The notes below the pieces were generated by a model. The model was not told where the DNA came from, did no database searches, and was given only the letters and a program-made list of their open reading frames with translations. A stretch of 64,000 nucleotides of DNA, taken from assembly GCA_947359465.1 (NCBI GenBank), contig OX375880.1, positions 21,776,714 through 21,840,713 on the forward strand, written 5' to 3'. The first letter of the stretch is position 1. The number at the start of each line of letters is the position of its first letter. Below are positions 22,866 through 33,771 of the stretch, piece after piece. The stretch is from Metellina segmentata. Lineage: Eukaryota > Arthropoda > Arachnida > Araneae > Tetragnathidae. The translations under genes and the position numbers were made by a program.

Positions 22866-24687
22866 CTATGGTGGGAGAGGATACCTTAGATGGGGAATTT
22901 GAGGCGTCAGTCTTTTGGTCACATAGTTTCCCAAGCGGAGGATTGCTTGGAACCACTCAGGGCGAGTAGTGAAGTCTTGGGGTCGGAAGCGCAGCCAGCC
23001 AAGGTCTTGGTTAAGAGTTCTGACAAGTTTGCAGTCGAGGAGATAGTGAGAGACATCCCCCACTTCTCCACACTGACACAAGCCCGATCCTTGTCGCCGC
23101 ATACGTCTAAAGTATTGCGGAAAGCGACCATGACCTGTAAGCAGTTGAGTCGCAATCGGGTGGTACACGTGTCTTCTGAGGTCAGGGTCGGGGAGATACT
23201 TGTAAGTTTCTCTGCCAACCAAGTCTCCACTCCATCGCCACTTCCATTGATCCATAAAGATCTGCAGGAGGCAGTTGCTGACAGTAGAGTACGATCTCTG
23301 CACGTGTATTTCCACTTCGCTCTTGTCGGTGGCCTTCTTAGCCGCGGTATCAGCCGCTTCATTACCAGTGAAACCGACGTGAGCTTTTATCCAATGCATT
23401 TGGATACCCTGGTAGCTAGTTACCGCCTTGTACAGAGTTTTGATTCTCTGCACTACAGGGAGAGTGCAGAGTGGGTCCTTCAACGCCATGAGCGAAGAGA
23501 GGCTGTCCGAATAGATATGGGTGGTTTTGTTGGCGGAGTACAGGGGTCGGTCCCGAACCCACTCGTACGCCTTTTCAAGAGCTGCAAGCTCTGCCAAGTA
23601 TACTGTTGCTTGGTCGCCAAGCCGGTACGTATGTTCTTCGACAATACAACCAAAGTACATTACCACGAAAGCAGCTCCATACCTATCATTCAACCCAGAC
23701 CCGTCTGTGTAAATCTCCATCTCCGCACAATTTGGCTTCCTGCTGTCATAAGGAATAGATATGCGATCGGCTGGGTGGGTGTTAACATTCACCTTCTGCT
23801 CTATGTCACGTGGGAAAAAAACTTCCCCATTGATCTCCAACTCTCGTCCAGCCTTGAACAGGATGAATTGGCAATAACGTAACCCAGCCCTTAAGTCAAG
23901 CGGCAAAGCACCTGCAAGCACCTGCATTGTCCGGGTCGCTACAGTCCTGTAGCACCTAGTCATTAAAACGAGAGCTTGACGCTGGATGCGCTCGAGAGTT
24001 TTGCCCATTAGCTTAGTGCTAAGACGGTCTCCCCAAGCTCCTATACCATATAGAACAGTCGGCTCTATAACTGCGGTATAGTTTTTTCAACAACCACGGA
24101 CGCTCAGCGTACAGTCTCCTCGCCACCTTCCTCAGGGCAAAGACCAGATTACTGATCTTGGTACGCACCAGCCGGAAATGAGTTGTGAAGTTGAGGGTAA
24201 GATCCCAAATGAGTCCCAAAATTTTGAGCTCCTTCACGTTCTCAATTTCCACGTTTTCACAGCTGAACTTGGGTTCAGTTCGGCCAACCCTTCGCCCAAG
24301 AAAGTAGGTTATCGCTTTAATCTTTGTCGGGTTGAACTTAAGCTTGTAAGAAAGCCCATGCTCAACAATCCTCCTGATATCAGCGTTTCCCCTTCTCTCG
24401 AGTTCTTTGGTGCTTCGCCCTTTGACCACAAGGACAAAATCGTCCGCGTAAGCGATCATATCACCGCGTAAACCCTTGTTGGGCACGCCAATGAGATCTA
24501 GAAAGCCGTCCGCTACTAAATTCCACAGGAGAGGGCCACTGCATGAACCCTGCGGGCAGCCCCTCTCCGTTGTCCTTTCTACCGTGCAACCATGCGACTT
24601 ATAGGTGACTGTCCTTTCACTGAGGAAGTTGTAAATCACTGCATAGAGATTCACTGGACACTTGGCTTCCACCAGCCTTCCCTTCAA
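22866..24687 (-). pseudogene. R1-like non-LTR retrotransposon: RT, RNase H, C-terminal zinc motif
   Basis: The first piece (24687-24019) is a reverse transcriptase C-terminal half with GCPQGSCSGPLLWNLV and the catalytic AYADD box. The second (24008-22866, 380 codons) has the end of RT (LERIQRQALVLMTRCYR), an RNase H domain (YTDGSG, AELAALE, YSDS, HVGFTGNEAAD) and a terminal GHG...CQCG...HYLLDC zinc motif as in R1-type LINEs. The frame change lies at an A run (T6 on the plus strand, 24083-24088). The element is 5'-truncated at about 24690, where SINE-like sequence begins. Only one indel breaks about 1.8 kb, so it is not very old. Confidence 0.87.
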
Positions 24688-24699
24688 AAGACCGTCGTG

Positions 24700-25190
24700 T
24701 TCGCTAATGGTGACTGGGGCACGTTAAATAGGTCGTGGTCACAAAGTCCCCCATGTTCCCATACCAAATCAATACCTCTGGGGGTACCTGATCAGGGGGT
24801 TATCGGCCTCTGATTGGGATCTAAATTACGATGTGTGAGTGAATGGATGCGTGAAAGGGACCTTCTTGTAAAACGGAAGTGTCATGTATGTCGAGCTAAG
24901 TCGGACTTCCTCCCAATGGGGCTCAATAACATGGAAGGCGCACCCCCCTCGCCTCTTGCCGTCTTTGACGGGCCTGGCACTCCTCCGGTCTGCCAGTATA
25001 GGCATAAGAAACAACAACACTGAATAAGCATGTTTCAAAATAAATCTTTCATATACAGCAATGAGGAACTTGCACCAGTGAGGAAAATGTCCAATTTTCA
25101 ACTATGAGGGGAGGAGATTGCTTCACAATCCATCCCCCCATATGGATCGCTGCTGGATTGATCCCTGACATCCAGTGCGACGTTAATTGA
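24700..25190 (+). mobile_element. Old SINE-like sequence
   Basis: Starts with GCACGTTAAATAGGTCGTGG, like the SINE body TGCACCTTAAATCTGTCGTGG, and ends TGATCCCTGACATCCAGTGC then GACGTTAATT, like the SINE tail. The middle is diverged or a different family. Confidence 0.5.
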
Positions 25191-25989
25191 AGGTTCCCTT
25201 CCTATTGCGATATTTATCGCATGATCCCCCAGTAACTGGAAATTGCCTACTTATTTTGCGATTAGCGGATCCGTATATAAGCCGAAAAACGGTCACTAAA
25301 ATCTAGGGAATAAATATTAAATATACAACATTTAGGAGGAAAAATAGGGACACTGAAATCTATTCTAAGGAGAGAAAAAAAAGAAACCGTTTCTCCGTTA
25401 CCGCATACAAATACCGAATCAGATATATTTTAGCCGATCAGTGTTTGTTGTAATAGTACTTTTTAAGATTTTCATATTTGACTGTTGCTATGGGAACGGC
25501 GACCGAATTCGCCGGTTCTTCTGTAAACATTGCAAACTTCCTAGCGCGGGCTCTCAAATTGTATGAATGAATTAATTAAAAAATTTAACTGTTTATCGTG
25601 TGTGCGCGTGCTCCAAATTCAGTAGCCCGTTGAACCACAAGACTAGCTATCACGTGACTCGCTATTACTAATCACAAAGCGAATAAACCTGAAAAAGACA
25701 GCAATTTTTTTATAATAGACGGATATAAATTTTGGTACGGCTACACTCTACGTTTATGAGCGGTAGCAACGGCCTTGGCGATTTTTTTTTTTTGCGTACT
25801 TCTAAAGTCGCCAAGGAAATAATTATTTCAAAACACTTTCTTTAAAAAATATTAATCTTTTTACAACGGAAAATGAAAGCTTTATACAGCACTTATCAGT
25901 TCGCAAATAGATTCTATTTTAGCTTTTTAATCTTCAAGAAATTAACATTTAGAACAAACCGAACCTTTTGGGTGTTTGGTCGAGGGATT
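25191..25989. other. No gene; contains a dispersed 100-bp repeat
   Basis: The segment at about 25737-25870 (GCTACACTCTACGTTTA ... TTGGCGA, T run, then TCGCCAAGG) recurs at 39005-39135. It can form a short hairpin around the T run. No other feature is seen. Confidence 0.45.
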
Positions 25990-26370
25990 CTTTCGAATAG
26001 AGAGTGGAGTGACAGATAGGATGTTGCCTCGCCATGGTTTAAAATTACATGATGCCCTAAGATTTTTTTTTACATTCGGTATCGATCCAGGCGCGTTACC
26101 AATAGTCGGCGCTCCAGTGCGACCTAAATTCAACTACCTATGAATTCTAAATATTCAGTGGTTCTAGGTCAGGTGTTGACCTCGTCACCTGATTGTTTAA
26201 AAGTACGAGGTGTTGTCTTAATCTCTTTTTTACGTTTTATTTTGGCGTTTTTAACTATCCTCGCACACAGGATTAATTAACGTTGCATTGCAGGAACACA
26301 ACGGGCTATTGGCGACGGTTTGTGATCAAACCTCGTAGGGAAAAATCCGAGGACATCACAAAGTTACCAG
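25990..26370. mobile_element. Decayed SINE family A tail fragments
   Basis: 25990-26140 and 26150-26280 look like body-tail pieces on the plus strand. 26293-26370 reads as a tail on the minus strand (GGAACACAACGGGCTATTGG). No heads remain. Confidence 0.5.
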
Positions 26371-26673
26371 TTCTCATTGCCCATTGAGAAAAAGTAAAAA
26401 CTTAACCTTAGACGACTGAGCATGATAGACAGTCTTTTATTAATTCTTACCGTTTCAAAATTATGACTACAGAAAAAATGGTAATAAAAAAATGTTGGTT
26501 ATTTTTAATTAACGTCTTACTAGAGAGCAACACAACGGGCTCGGAAAAATTGGAGCTACTAATGTTTAATCAGTTCGACTTATGGATTCTTTCTAAATAC
26601 TTTTTTCAGTAGAGACGCTATTTTGTACCATGTTAGTGTTCAACGACCCAAACAAAACCCACCCAATATTATA

Positions 26674-27000
26674 CAGTGCGTATCGAAATGATAGGTCCAC
26701 TAGTAAAATCGAAAGTTATGTTGGTAAAAAAAGTTTTACTGTGTACAAAGTACTATTTTATAAACTACGTTAGTTCATAAAATGAAAATATTATGCATAA
26801 ATAATATACAAATCATAGGAATTATACGGAAGATAAAAATTATGTGAAACGGCTGTTTCAAAAAGATAGGTCCACTGAACCAAACATCGAATTAGTCTTC
26901 AACTAATACGAAATTTTCCCACCGTTTTTCAGAATAAGCTCATAAATTCTATTCGGCATAGTTTCTACAAGTTTTTGTAAAGAGTTTGTCTCGATTTTCG
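26674..27000 (-). mobile_element. Tc1-like element, 3' end only
   Basis: A terminus CAGTGCGTATCGAAATGATA follows TA at 26672-26673. On the minus strand 27000-26903 encodes the last residues of a Tc1 transposase (SLQKLVETMPNRIYELILK, then GGK and a stop). The rest is cut off by SINE sequence at about 27000. It is a different Tc1 family from the one at 28470-34281. Confidence 0.75.
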
Positions 27001-27048
27001 GACCGTGGTGTTCCAGTGTAACGTTATTTAAATACTTACCTACCTTAC

Positions 27049-27712
27049 AAGGGAGATACCACGTTCATTTAATTTAAAGCTTGAGGTATCACGGTCGCAA
27101 GATCAATGATTAGCACCCGAAGGGCTGTGAGTTCGAATCCAACCGTCGACTACAAAGGGGAAGGGTACATGTTAACTATATGTAGCGGCCTGGAATATCT
27201 TCACTTTGGTAATGGTAACGGTAATGTTAGTTAACGTCGTACCAGAGCAACACAACGGGCTATTGACGACGGTCCGGGATCAGTCTCTTAAGGGAAAGAT
27301 CCGACGACAGCACCTCTTAATTGCGAACCACGGTCAGATGACGAAGCAACACCTGAGCTGGCACCCCACTCTCCAAACTTCCACGCCAACCCAACATGAG
27401 GACTTTCGGCCACGACAGATTTAAGGTTCACCAGCCGCTTCTACACCATACGCTTACAAACATCCATGCCCGGACCCGGATTCAAACCAGGAATCTTCCG
27501 ATCTAGATGCTAACACCTTAACAACTATACCGGTTAGTTGGGGAATTTTAGAGAGTAGGGTGCTAGTTCATGTGTTACCTCGTCCTCTGACCGTGACTTA
27601 GAATTATGTAGTGTTGTCTTTGGACTTTCCCTTAAGGGAGTAATCCCGGACCGTCTTCAATAGCCCGTTGTGTTGTTCTAGTACGACGTTAACTAAAATT
27701 ACCATTTACCTT
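27049..27712. mobile_element. Composite SINE cassette (B plus, A minus, A tail plus)
   Basis: 27049-27210 is family B, 27211-27540 is a minus-strand family A copy with head, and 27541-27712 is a plus-strand headless tail. Same arrangement as at 17190-17825, 41365-41984 and 54180-54835. Confidence 0.8.
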
Positions 27713-28348
27713 AAATCTGTCGTGGCCTAAACTCCCCACGTCGGGTTGGTGTGGAAGTTGGGAGAATGGGGTTCCAGCTCAGTTTCTGGCTCGTCATCTG
27801 ACCGTGGTTCAAAATATCGTGGTGTTGTCCCATGATCTTTCTCTTAAGGGATTGATCCCGGACCGTCGTCAATAGTCCGCTGTAATGCTCTAGTACGACG
27901 CTAATTAAAATTACCTTACCTTACGCGGACCGTGGTGTTCCAGTGGAACGTTATTTAAATACTTACCTACCTTAGAAGTGAGATACCACGTTCATTTAAT
28001 TTAAAGCTTGAGGTATCCCAGTTGGAAGATCAATGATTAACACCCGAAGGGCTGTGAGTTCGAATCCAACCGTCGACTACAAAGGTAGAGGGTACATGTT
28101 TACTATGTAGCGGCCTGGAATATCTTCACTTTGGTAACGGTAATGTTAGTTAACGTCGTACCAGAGTAACACAACGGGGTATTGACGACGGTCCGGGGTC
28201 AGTCCCTTAAGGGAAATATCCGAGGACAACACCTCGTAATTTTGAACCTCGGTCAGATGACGAAGCAACAGCTGAGCTGGCACCCCGCTCTCCAAAGTTC
28301 CACACCAACCCAACGTGAGGACTTTCGGACACGACAGATTTAAGGTGC
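27713..28348. mobile_element. SINE pieces, second half of a duplicated block
   Basis: 27713-27930 is a headless family A tail (plus), 27965-28135 is family B (plus), and 28136-28348 is family A (minus) that stops abruptly in the body. The block 26999-28348 matches 41316-42624 almost base for base. Confidence 0.78.
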
Positions 28349-28499
28349 AAACAAAAATTTTAAAAAGTCTGATTAACATCGGATAGTGATTTTTGGGTCG
28401 TATGCACTTGCATGCACTAATACCAAACCCGTTGTGTTGCCCTATTTCAACGTTACCTTTGTTAACATAAACAGTCCAGTCACATTAATGTGACCACCT

Positions 28500-28821
28500 G
28501 TCAAAAGCCAGAATAACCACCTTTGGACAGATGCGTACTTGTGCTGATCCATCGTGCCTTCCACAATTATGAGTGCACCCAGTGAATGCCAGGAAAACAT
28601 TCCCCAAACCATAATGCTCCCTTCTCTAGCCTGAATCCTTCCGACAAGTGTTGCAAGGTGTTTGCTTTCAGACGTTTCACGCCGTGTACGCCAACGTCCA
28701 TCTGTCCGATGGAGCATAAAACGTGATTCATCGGAAAAAGCCACCTGTCGCCACTCTGTGGACGTCCAGTTGCGGTACTGGCGTGCAAATTCCAGTCTTC
28801 GTCGCCGATGAACAGCATTCA
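28500..28821 (-). pseudogene. Tc1 transposase, middle part
   Basis: Reads MLNAVHRRRRLEFARQYRNW and continues through the first catalytic aspartate (FSDESRF) and the VWGMFSWHSLGALI block to DQHKYASV. There it joins directly to sequence next to the terminal repeat, so the second half of the DDE domain is deleted. Confidence 0.85.
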
Positions 28822-29018
28822 GCATAGGTCAGGAGTCGGCAACCAATTGAAACGGAAGAGCCAAAAGTTACAATTTACAAAATTTTCCCGTTTTTAAAGA
28901 GCCACTCAAAATTTTCGTTTCAATATCATAGTATTTGCTTATATATATTTGATTTTTGATTTAAAATGAACGGCTTTAAATACGGAATAATATTTATTCA
29001 TGTAAAAACACAAATATA

Positions 29019-30521
29019 CAGGGTGGTCCCGAATTCATGGTACAAACTTTAATGGTAGGTACAGGACATTGTAACAATGATTTATTGTATAGGAATGTAT
29101 AGTCGCAAGTGACGCGGTGAGGCGAAAACAGGGGAAATAACGGCCGAAAGGAAAAACAAAGATTTTATTGAAAGCGTTGTTGACAAGTGTCATGTTTACA
29201 GTAATTGTTCAAAATTGCGTCCACCAGTATCGATACATGCTTGACAGCGTCGGTGGAGCGATTGGCGTACACGTTCAAAGATGCCTGGTATTTCACGCAC
29301 ACCTGCAGCAGCTACAGATAAGCGAGCGACGAGATCCTCATCTGAGTCAACTGGAGTCTCATAAACAAGATGCTTTAGATGTCCCCATAAAAAGTAATCG
29401 AGGCTCGATAAATCGGGAGATCGGGGTGGCCAAGGGACTGGTCCACCACGCCCAATCCATAGAGTACCAAACGTGGCATTCAGGTAATTCCGTACATCAA
29501 TGCTGAAGTGTGCTGGCGCCCCATCGTGCTGAAACCACATGCGGTTACGAATGGCGATCGGAACATCATGCAGCAGTTGTGGTAACACTTCTTTCAGAAA
29601 AATAAGATAGCTTCCGCCAGTGAGCCGCGTGGGTAGTAAGTATGGGCCAATCAAAAAGTCGTTCACAATACCAGCCCACACATTAATACTGAAACGTTGT
29701 TGAAACGCATGTCGACGCGTTGCATGTGGATTATCGGTTGCCCACACATGGGAATTGTGCGCATTAAAGACACCCTCGCGTGAAAATGTCGCTTCATCTG
29801 TAAATAGCACATAATCTACGAAATCCGGCTGCAACGCACATTGCTGCATCACCCACAGGCAGAAGTTCACGCGGCGAGGATAATCTGCCGGATTCAATGC
29901 TTGTACTTTCTGAAAATGGAAGGGGTGTAAGCGATTTTCGTTTAACACTCTGCATACAGTCTGATGACTCGCACCTACGTCACGCGCAACAGTTCTTGTG
30001 CTTGACTCGGGTCTATCAGCCACAATGTTCAAGATGCTTTCTTCCAGCCTTGGAGTGCGTACAGCTCTTACTCGACCAGCGCCATGTCTGTTGACGTCGA
30101 ACGCACCTGTTTCACAAAGTTGACGATGTAACCGTTGAAAAATTCTATGATCCGGCATTCGTCGATCAGGATACTCCGCGCGATACATTCGTAACGCAGC
30201 TCTGCCGTTACCATTTGCACGGCCGTACATGTAATGCATGTCTGCTTTTTCTGCATACGTAAAGTCACCCATCGTCTACGGCAGCACAATTGTGAATGGC
30301 GCTTTTCCCTACTGCGATGCATCATGTTCAACAGCGGCTAGACATCTACTGCCCTCTACCGGCAATGATACCAACCGATCACTCCATTTCTCTTTCCTTT
30401 TATTTCCCCTGTTTACGCCTCACCGCGTCACTTGCGACTATACATTCCTATACAATAAATCATTGTTACAATGTCCTGTACCTACCATTAAAGTTTGTAC
30501 CATGAATTCGGGACCACCCTG
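29019..30521 (-). mobile_element. Intact DD41D IS630-Tc1-mariner element with 122-bp inverted repeats
   Basis: The left end CAGGGTGGTCCCGAATTCAT runs as a 122-base inverted repeat (29019-29140 against 30400-30521) with one mismatch seen. TA flanks both sides (29017-29018, 30522-30523). It encloses one complete transposase ORF. Nothing in the element appears broken, so it may be recent or active. It is inserted in the hAT element, downstream of its transposase gene. Confidence 0.93.
29196..30272 (-). CDS. DD41D mariner-like transposase, complete
   Basis: A 358-codon open frame from ATG (MGDFTYAEKADMHYMYGRAN) to a stop inside the element. The N-terminal half is helix-turn-helix DNA binding (DUF4817-like, then LEESILNIVADRPESSTRTV). 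The catalytic DDE domain shows VLFTDEATF, WFQHDGAPAH and SPDLSSLDYF. Counting from the second aspartate (HDG) to the third (SSLD) gives 41 residues between them, the DD41D signature reported for rosa-like or visitor-like groups. It cuts and pastes the element into TA sites. Length and motifs are complete, with no stop or frameshift. Group assignment inside IS630-Tc1-mariner is inferred from spacing. Confidence 0.92.
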   Translation of the reverse strand: MGDFTYAEKADMHYMYGRANGNGRAALRMYRAEYPDRRMPDHRIFQRLHRQLCETGAFDVNRHGAGRVRAVRTPRLEESILNIVADRPESSTRTVARDVGASHQTVCRVLNENRLHPFHFQKVQALNPADYPRRVNFCLWVMQQCALQPDFVDYVLFTDEATFSREGVFNAHNSHVWATDNPHATRRHAFQQRFSINVWAGIVNDFLIGPYLLPTRLTGGSYLIFLKEVLPQLLHDVPIAIRNRMWFQHDGAPAHFSIDVRNYLNATFGTLWIGRGGPVPWPPRSPDLSSLDYFLWGHLKHLVYETPVDSDEDLVARLSVAAAGVREIPGIFERVRQSLHRRCQACIDTGGRNFEQLL

Positions 30522-30626
30522 TAGATAGTTTCATCAATGGGAGCATTGGTTTTGGATGCCTTTTGAAAGTTTGATTCAATCTGGCTTTTAACTTGTTGCT
30601 TTAAGTTTCAAGCACGACTCTAGATT

Positions 30627-33213
30627 TTAATTTGTTAGTTGACTTCTAACTTTACTTTTTATTATATTCATGCATGAGAACGCTTGCTCGCACGAATATG
30701 TCGACCCGAAGATCGTCAGCACTCCATATGCCAACTTCTTCGCCTCAGTGTAGCATTCTGGAAGACTATTCCATGCGCCGAATATGAGGACCTCAACTCG
30801 CGGAATTTCTTTTAGAGCTGTCCATTTGTCCTGTCCTGTCTTGTAGAGCTGTCCATTTGTCCTGTCTTGTAGAGCTGTCCATTTGTCCTGTCCTGTCTTG
30901 TAGAGCTGTCCATTTGTCCTGTCCTGTCTTGTAGAGCTGTCCATTTGTCCTGTCCTGTCTTGTAGAGCTGTCCATTTGTCCTGTCCTGTCTTGTAGAGCT
31001 GTCCATTTGTCCTGTCCTGTCTTGTAGAGCTGTCCATTTGTCCTGTCCTGTCCTGTCTTGTAGAGCTGTCCATTTGTCCTGTCCTGTCCTGTCTTGTAGA
31101 GCTGTCCATTTGTCCTGTCCTGTCTTGTAGAGCTGTCCATTTGTCCTGTCCTGTCTTGTAGAGCTGTCCATTTGTCCTGTCCTGTCTTGTAGAGCTGTCC
31201 ATTTGTCCTGTCCTGTCTTGTAGAGCTGTCCATTTGTCCTGTCCTGTCTTGTAGAGCTGTCCATTTGTCCTGTCCTGTCTTGTAGAGCTGTCCATTTGTC
31301 CTGTCCTGTCTTGTAGAGCTGTCCATTTGTCCTGTCCTGTCTTGTAGAGCTGTCCATTTGTCCTGTCCTGTCTTGTAGAGCTGTCCATTTGTCCTGTCCT
31401 GTCTTGTAGAGCTGTCCATTTGTCCTGTCCTGTCTTGTAGAGCTGTCCATTTGTCCTGTCCTGTCTTGTAGAGCTGTCCATTTGTCCTGTCCTGTCTTGT
31501 AGAGCTGTCCATTTGTCCTGTCTTGTAGAGCTGTCCATTTGTCCTGTCCTGTCTTGTAGAGCTGTCCATTTGTCCTGTCCTGTCTTGTAGAGCTGTCCAT
31601 TTGTCCTGTCCTGTCTTGTAGAGCTGTCCATTTGTCCTGTCCTGTCTTGTAGAGCTGTCCATTTGTCCTGTCCTGTCTTGTAGAGCTGTCCATTTGTCCT
31701 GTCCTGTCTTGTAGAGCTGTCCATTTGTCCTGTCCTGTCTTGTAGAGCTGTCCATTTGTCCTGTCCTGTCTTGTAGAGCTGTCCATTTGTCCTGTCCTGT
31801 CTTGTAGAGCTGTCCATTTGTCCTGTCCTGTCTTGTAGAGCTGTCCATTTGTCCTGTCCTGTCTTGTAGAGCTGTCCATTTGTCCTGTCCTGTCTTGTAG
31901 AGCTGTCCATTTGTCCTGTCCTGTCTTGTAGAGCTGTCCATTTGTCCTGTCCTGTCTTGTAGAGCTGTCCATTTGTCCTGTCCTGTCTTGTAGAGCTGTC
32001 CATTTGTCCTGTCCTGTCTTGTAGAGCTGTCCATTTGTCCTGTCCTGTCTTGTAGAGCTGTCCATTTGTCCTGTCCTGTCTTGTAGAGCTGTCCATTTGT
32101 CCTGTCCTGTCTTGTAGAGCTGTCCATTTGTCCTGTCCTGTCTTGTAGAGCTGTCCATTTGTCCTGTCCTGTCTTGTAGAGCTGTCCATTTGTCCTGTCT
32201 TGTAGAGCTGTCCATTTGTCCTGTCTTGTAGAGCTGTCCATTTGTCCTGTCTTGTAGAGCTGTCCATTTGTCCTGTCTTGTAGAGCTGTCCATTTGTCCT
32301 GTCTTGTAGAGCTGTCCATTTGTCCTGTCTTGTAGAGCTGTCCACTTGTCCTGTCTTGTAGAGCTGTCCACTTGTCCTGTCTTGTAGAGCTGTCCACTTG
32401 TCCTGTCTTGTAGAGCTGTCCACTTGTCCTGTCTTGTAGAGCTGTCCACTTGTCCTGTCTTGTAGAGCTGTCCACTTGTCCTGTCTTGTAGAGCTGTCCA
32501 CTTGTCCTGTCTTGTAGAGCTGTCCACTTGTCCTGTCTTGTAGAGCTGTCCACGATGTGCATGCATTTCTGGTCCTCCAACTTGCTCTTGAGTTCTGTGA
32601 ACTTGCCACTCCACAAGTCTTTAGTTTTCAAATCTAGCAATTGCATTCGAAGCGATCCAGCATCAATTCCAAATGGCTCAATATTGATCTCATTTGTATT
32701 TGTGTTGAGAGGATTTACTATGAACGCGAGAGTACTTTTGTTTTTGAATTGCTCGAATCTCTCAGCGAATCCATCCTTCATGTTTTTTAAAGCTATGCTG
32801 AAGTAATTCGTGTCAATAGTTGCATTGGTCTCATCGCAATATTCCTTCGAATTTTTAAAATGAAGAAATTTACCGCTCCATGTCTTCAACACAAAAATAA
32901 GTAATTTTTTTTCGAAACAAACTACTTCTTCAGGCAAGGCGTAGGCTGGGTTGCCGTTTCCTTGTAGTTTTGGATTTAGTTCATTTAGTTTCATTGTGGT
33001 ATCTACCATGAAGTTGAATTTTTGCAGCCATTTGTCTTCCAATTCGGGATGGTCAATGCTTTTTTGATTGAGGAATGTTTTTGTTTCACTCAAGCACAAA
33101 GCAGAATGTTGCAATACGTTACCTCTGGAAAGCCATCGCACTTCATTGTGCAGAAGCTATCTAAAACGGCAAACAATTTATTTACCATTATTACATCACT
33201 AACACGATCCTGA
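30627..33213 (-). pseudogene. hAT (GTF2IRD2/ZBED-like) transposase with minisatellite insert
   Basis: The upstream piece (33213-32552) has a frameshift near 33145 and then reads EVRWLSRGNVLQHSALCLSE, LNELNPKLQGNGNPAY and VNPLNTNTNEINIEPFGID, the central-to-C-terminal region of this transposase family. The downstream piece (30815-30627) reads FGAWNSLPECYTEAKKLAYG, then VLTIFGSTYSCEQAFSCMN, the hAT dimerisation motif, ending at a stop. Between them a tandem array of about 1.7 kb replaces a few codons after LEDQKCMH. The N-terminal BED domain and first half are absent in this element, so the protein is not functional as it stands. Confidence 0.85.
30815..32550. repeat. Minisatellite with 26-, 31- and 36-bp units
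   Basis: The core unit reads TGTCCATTTGTCCTGTCTTG then TAGAGC (26 bases). Adding one or two CCTGT pentamers gives 31- and 36-base units. From right to left: eight 26-base units with TCCAC, about six with TCCAT, then 31-base units interrupted by single 26-base units (near 31510 and 30855) and two 36-base units (near 31050 and 31086). I estimate 55-60 units. Read on the minus strand all three frames stay open, giving overlapping ORFs of 600-782 codons that are not real genes. Confidence 0.95.
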
Positions 33214-33385
33214 GAAATATAATCCAATTATGTTACTGATTTTATTATATACGCATACATACCTTTGAGAAGATAATTCGCTTCCAATTCGTATTCTTGA
33301 AACAACAAGCGAATAGACACACAAAAAAAAGCAAGCGATTAAATTAATACACATGCAACGTAAGTCGACCGCGCTATCCGAGGAT

Positions 33386-33480
33386 GACTGACTGACAACA
33401 CGTCTAGAGTCTAGACGTGTCAGTCAGGCGGTGGCTGACCAACACGTCTAGAGTCTAGACGTGTCAGTCAGGCGGTGGCT
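33386..33480. repeat. Two tandem 44-bp units each with a 23-bp perfect palindrome
   Basis: ACACGTCTAGAGTCTAGACG, extended to 23 bases, is a perfect palindrome at 33398-33420 and 33442-33464. It is embedded in a repeated CAGTCAGGCGGTGGCTG unit. It lies upstream of the hAT transposase relic, inside the hAT element. Confidence 0.85.
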
Positions 33481-33771
33481 GTTTGGGTAAGACGGAAATG
33501 GAATGCTATTGTCCGAAAGATAAACATAGTCACGGAGTCTCATCTCTAAGAACAAAACAATAGTTCACATTTATCTCATTACGGTCATGTTAAGAGTAGC
33601 GATTTGTAATTAACGACTATAAAAATAGAAGCTATTGTGAAATTAGGTACTTAAAAATATATTTTTATTTTTTAAGGGTTTTGATAATAAATTATTATTT
33701 TTTTCGTATGGAACTGGAGAGCCGCAACTTTACATCAAAAGAGCCCCAGGTTGCCGACCCCTGGCATAGGT

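Larger units (their letters stand above)
28830..33763 (-). mobile_element. hAT element with 8-bp TSD, inserted in Tc1
   Basis: Ends are CAGGAGTCGGCAACC and the inverse of CAGGGGTCGGCAACC. The 8-bp TSD GCATAGGT at 28822-28829 and 33764-33771 lies in the Tc1 transposase. The element carries a minus-strand transposase relic (30627-33213), an intact DD41D element (29019-30521) and a minisatellite. Confidence 0.93.

Noticed and set aside
22890..23882. 330-codon plus-strand ORF
   Set aside because: Antisense shadow of the LINE RNase H frame, which has clear catalytic motifs on the minus strand.
30815..32550. CRISPR array
   Set aside because: Units are contiguous near-identical repeats without unique spacers, in an animal genome and inside a transposase gene.
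30627..33141. Overlapping ORFs of 600, 660 and 782 codons as real proteins
   Set aside because: Their length comes from the minisatellite, which is open in three frames. Only the flanks are transposase sequence.
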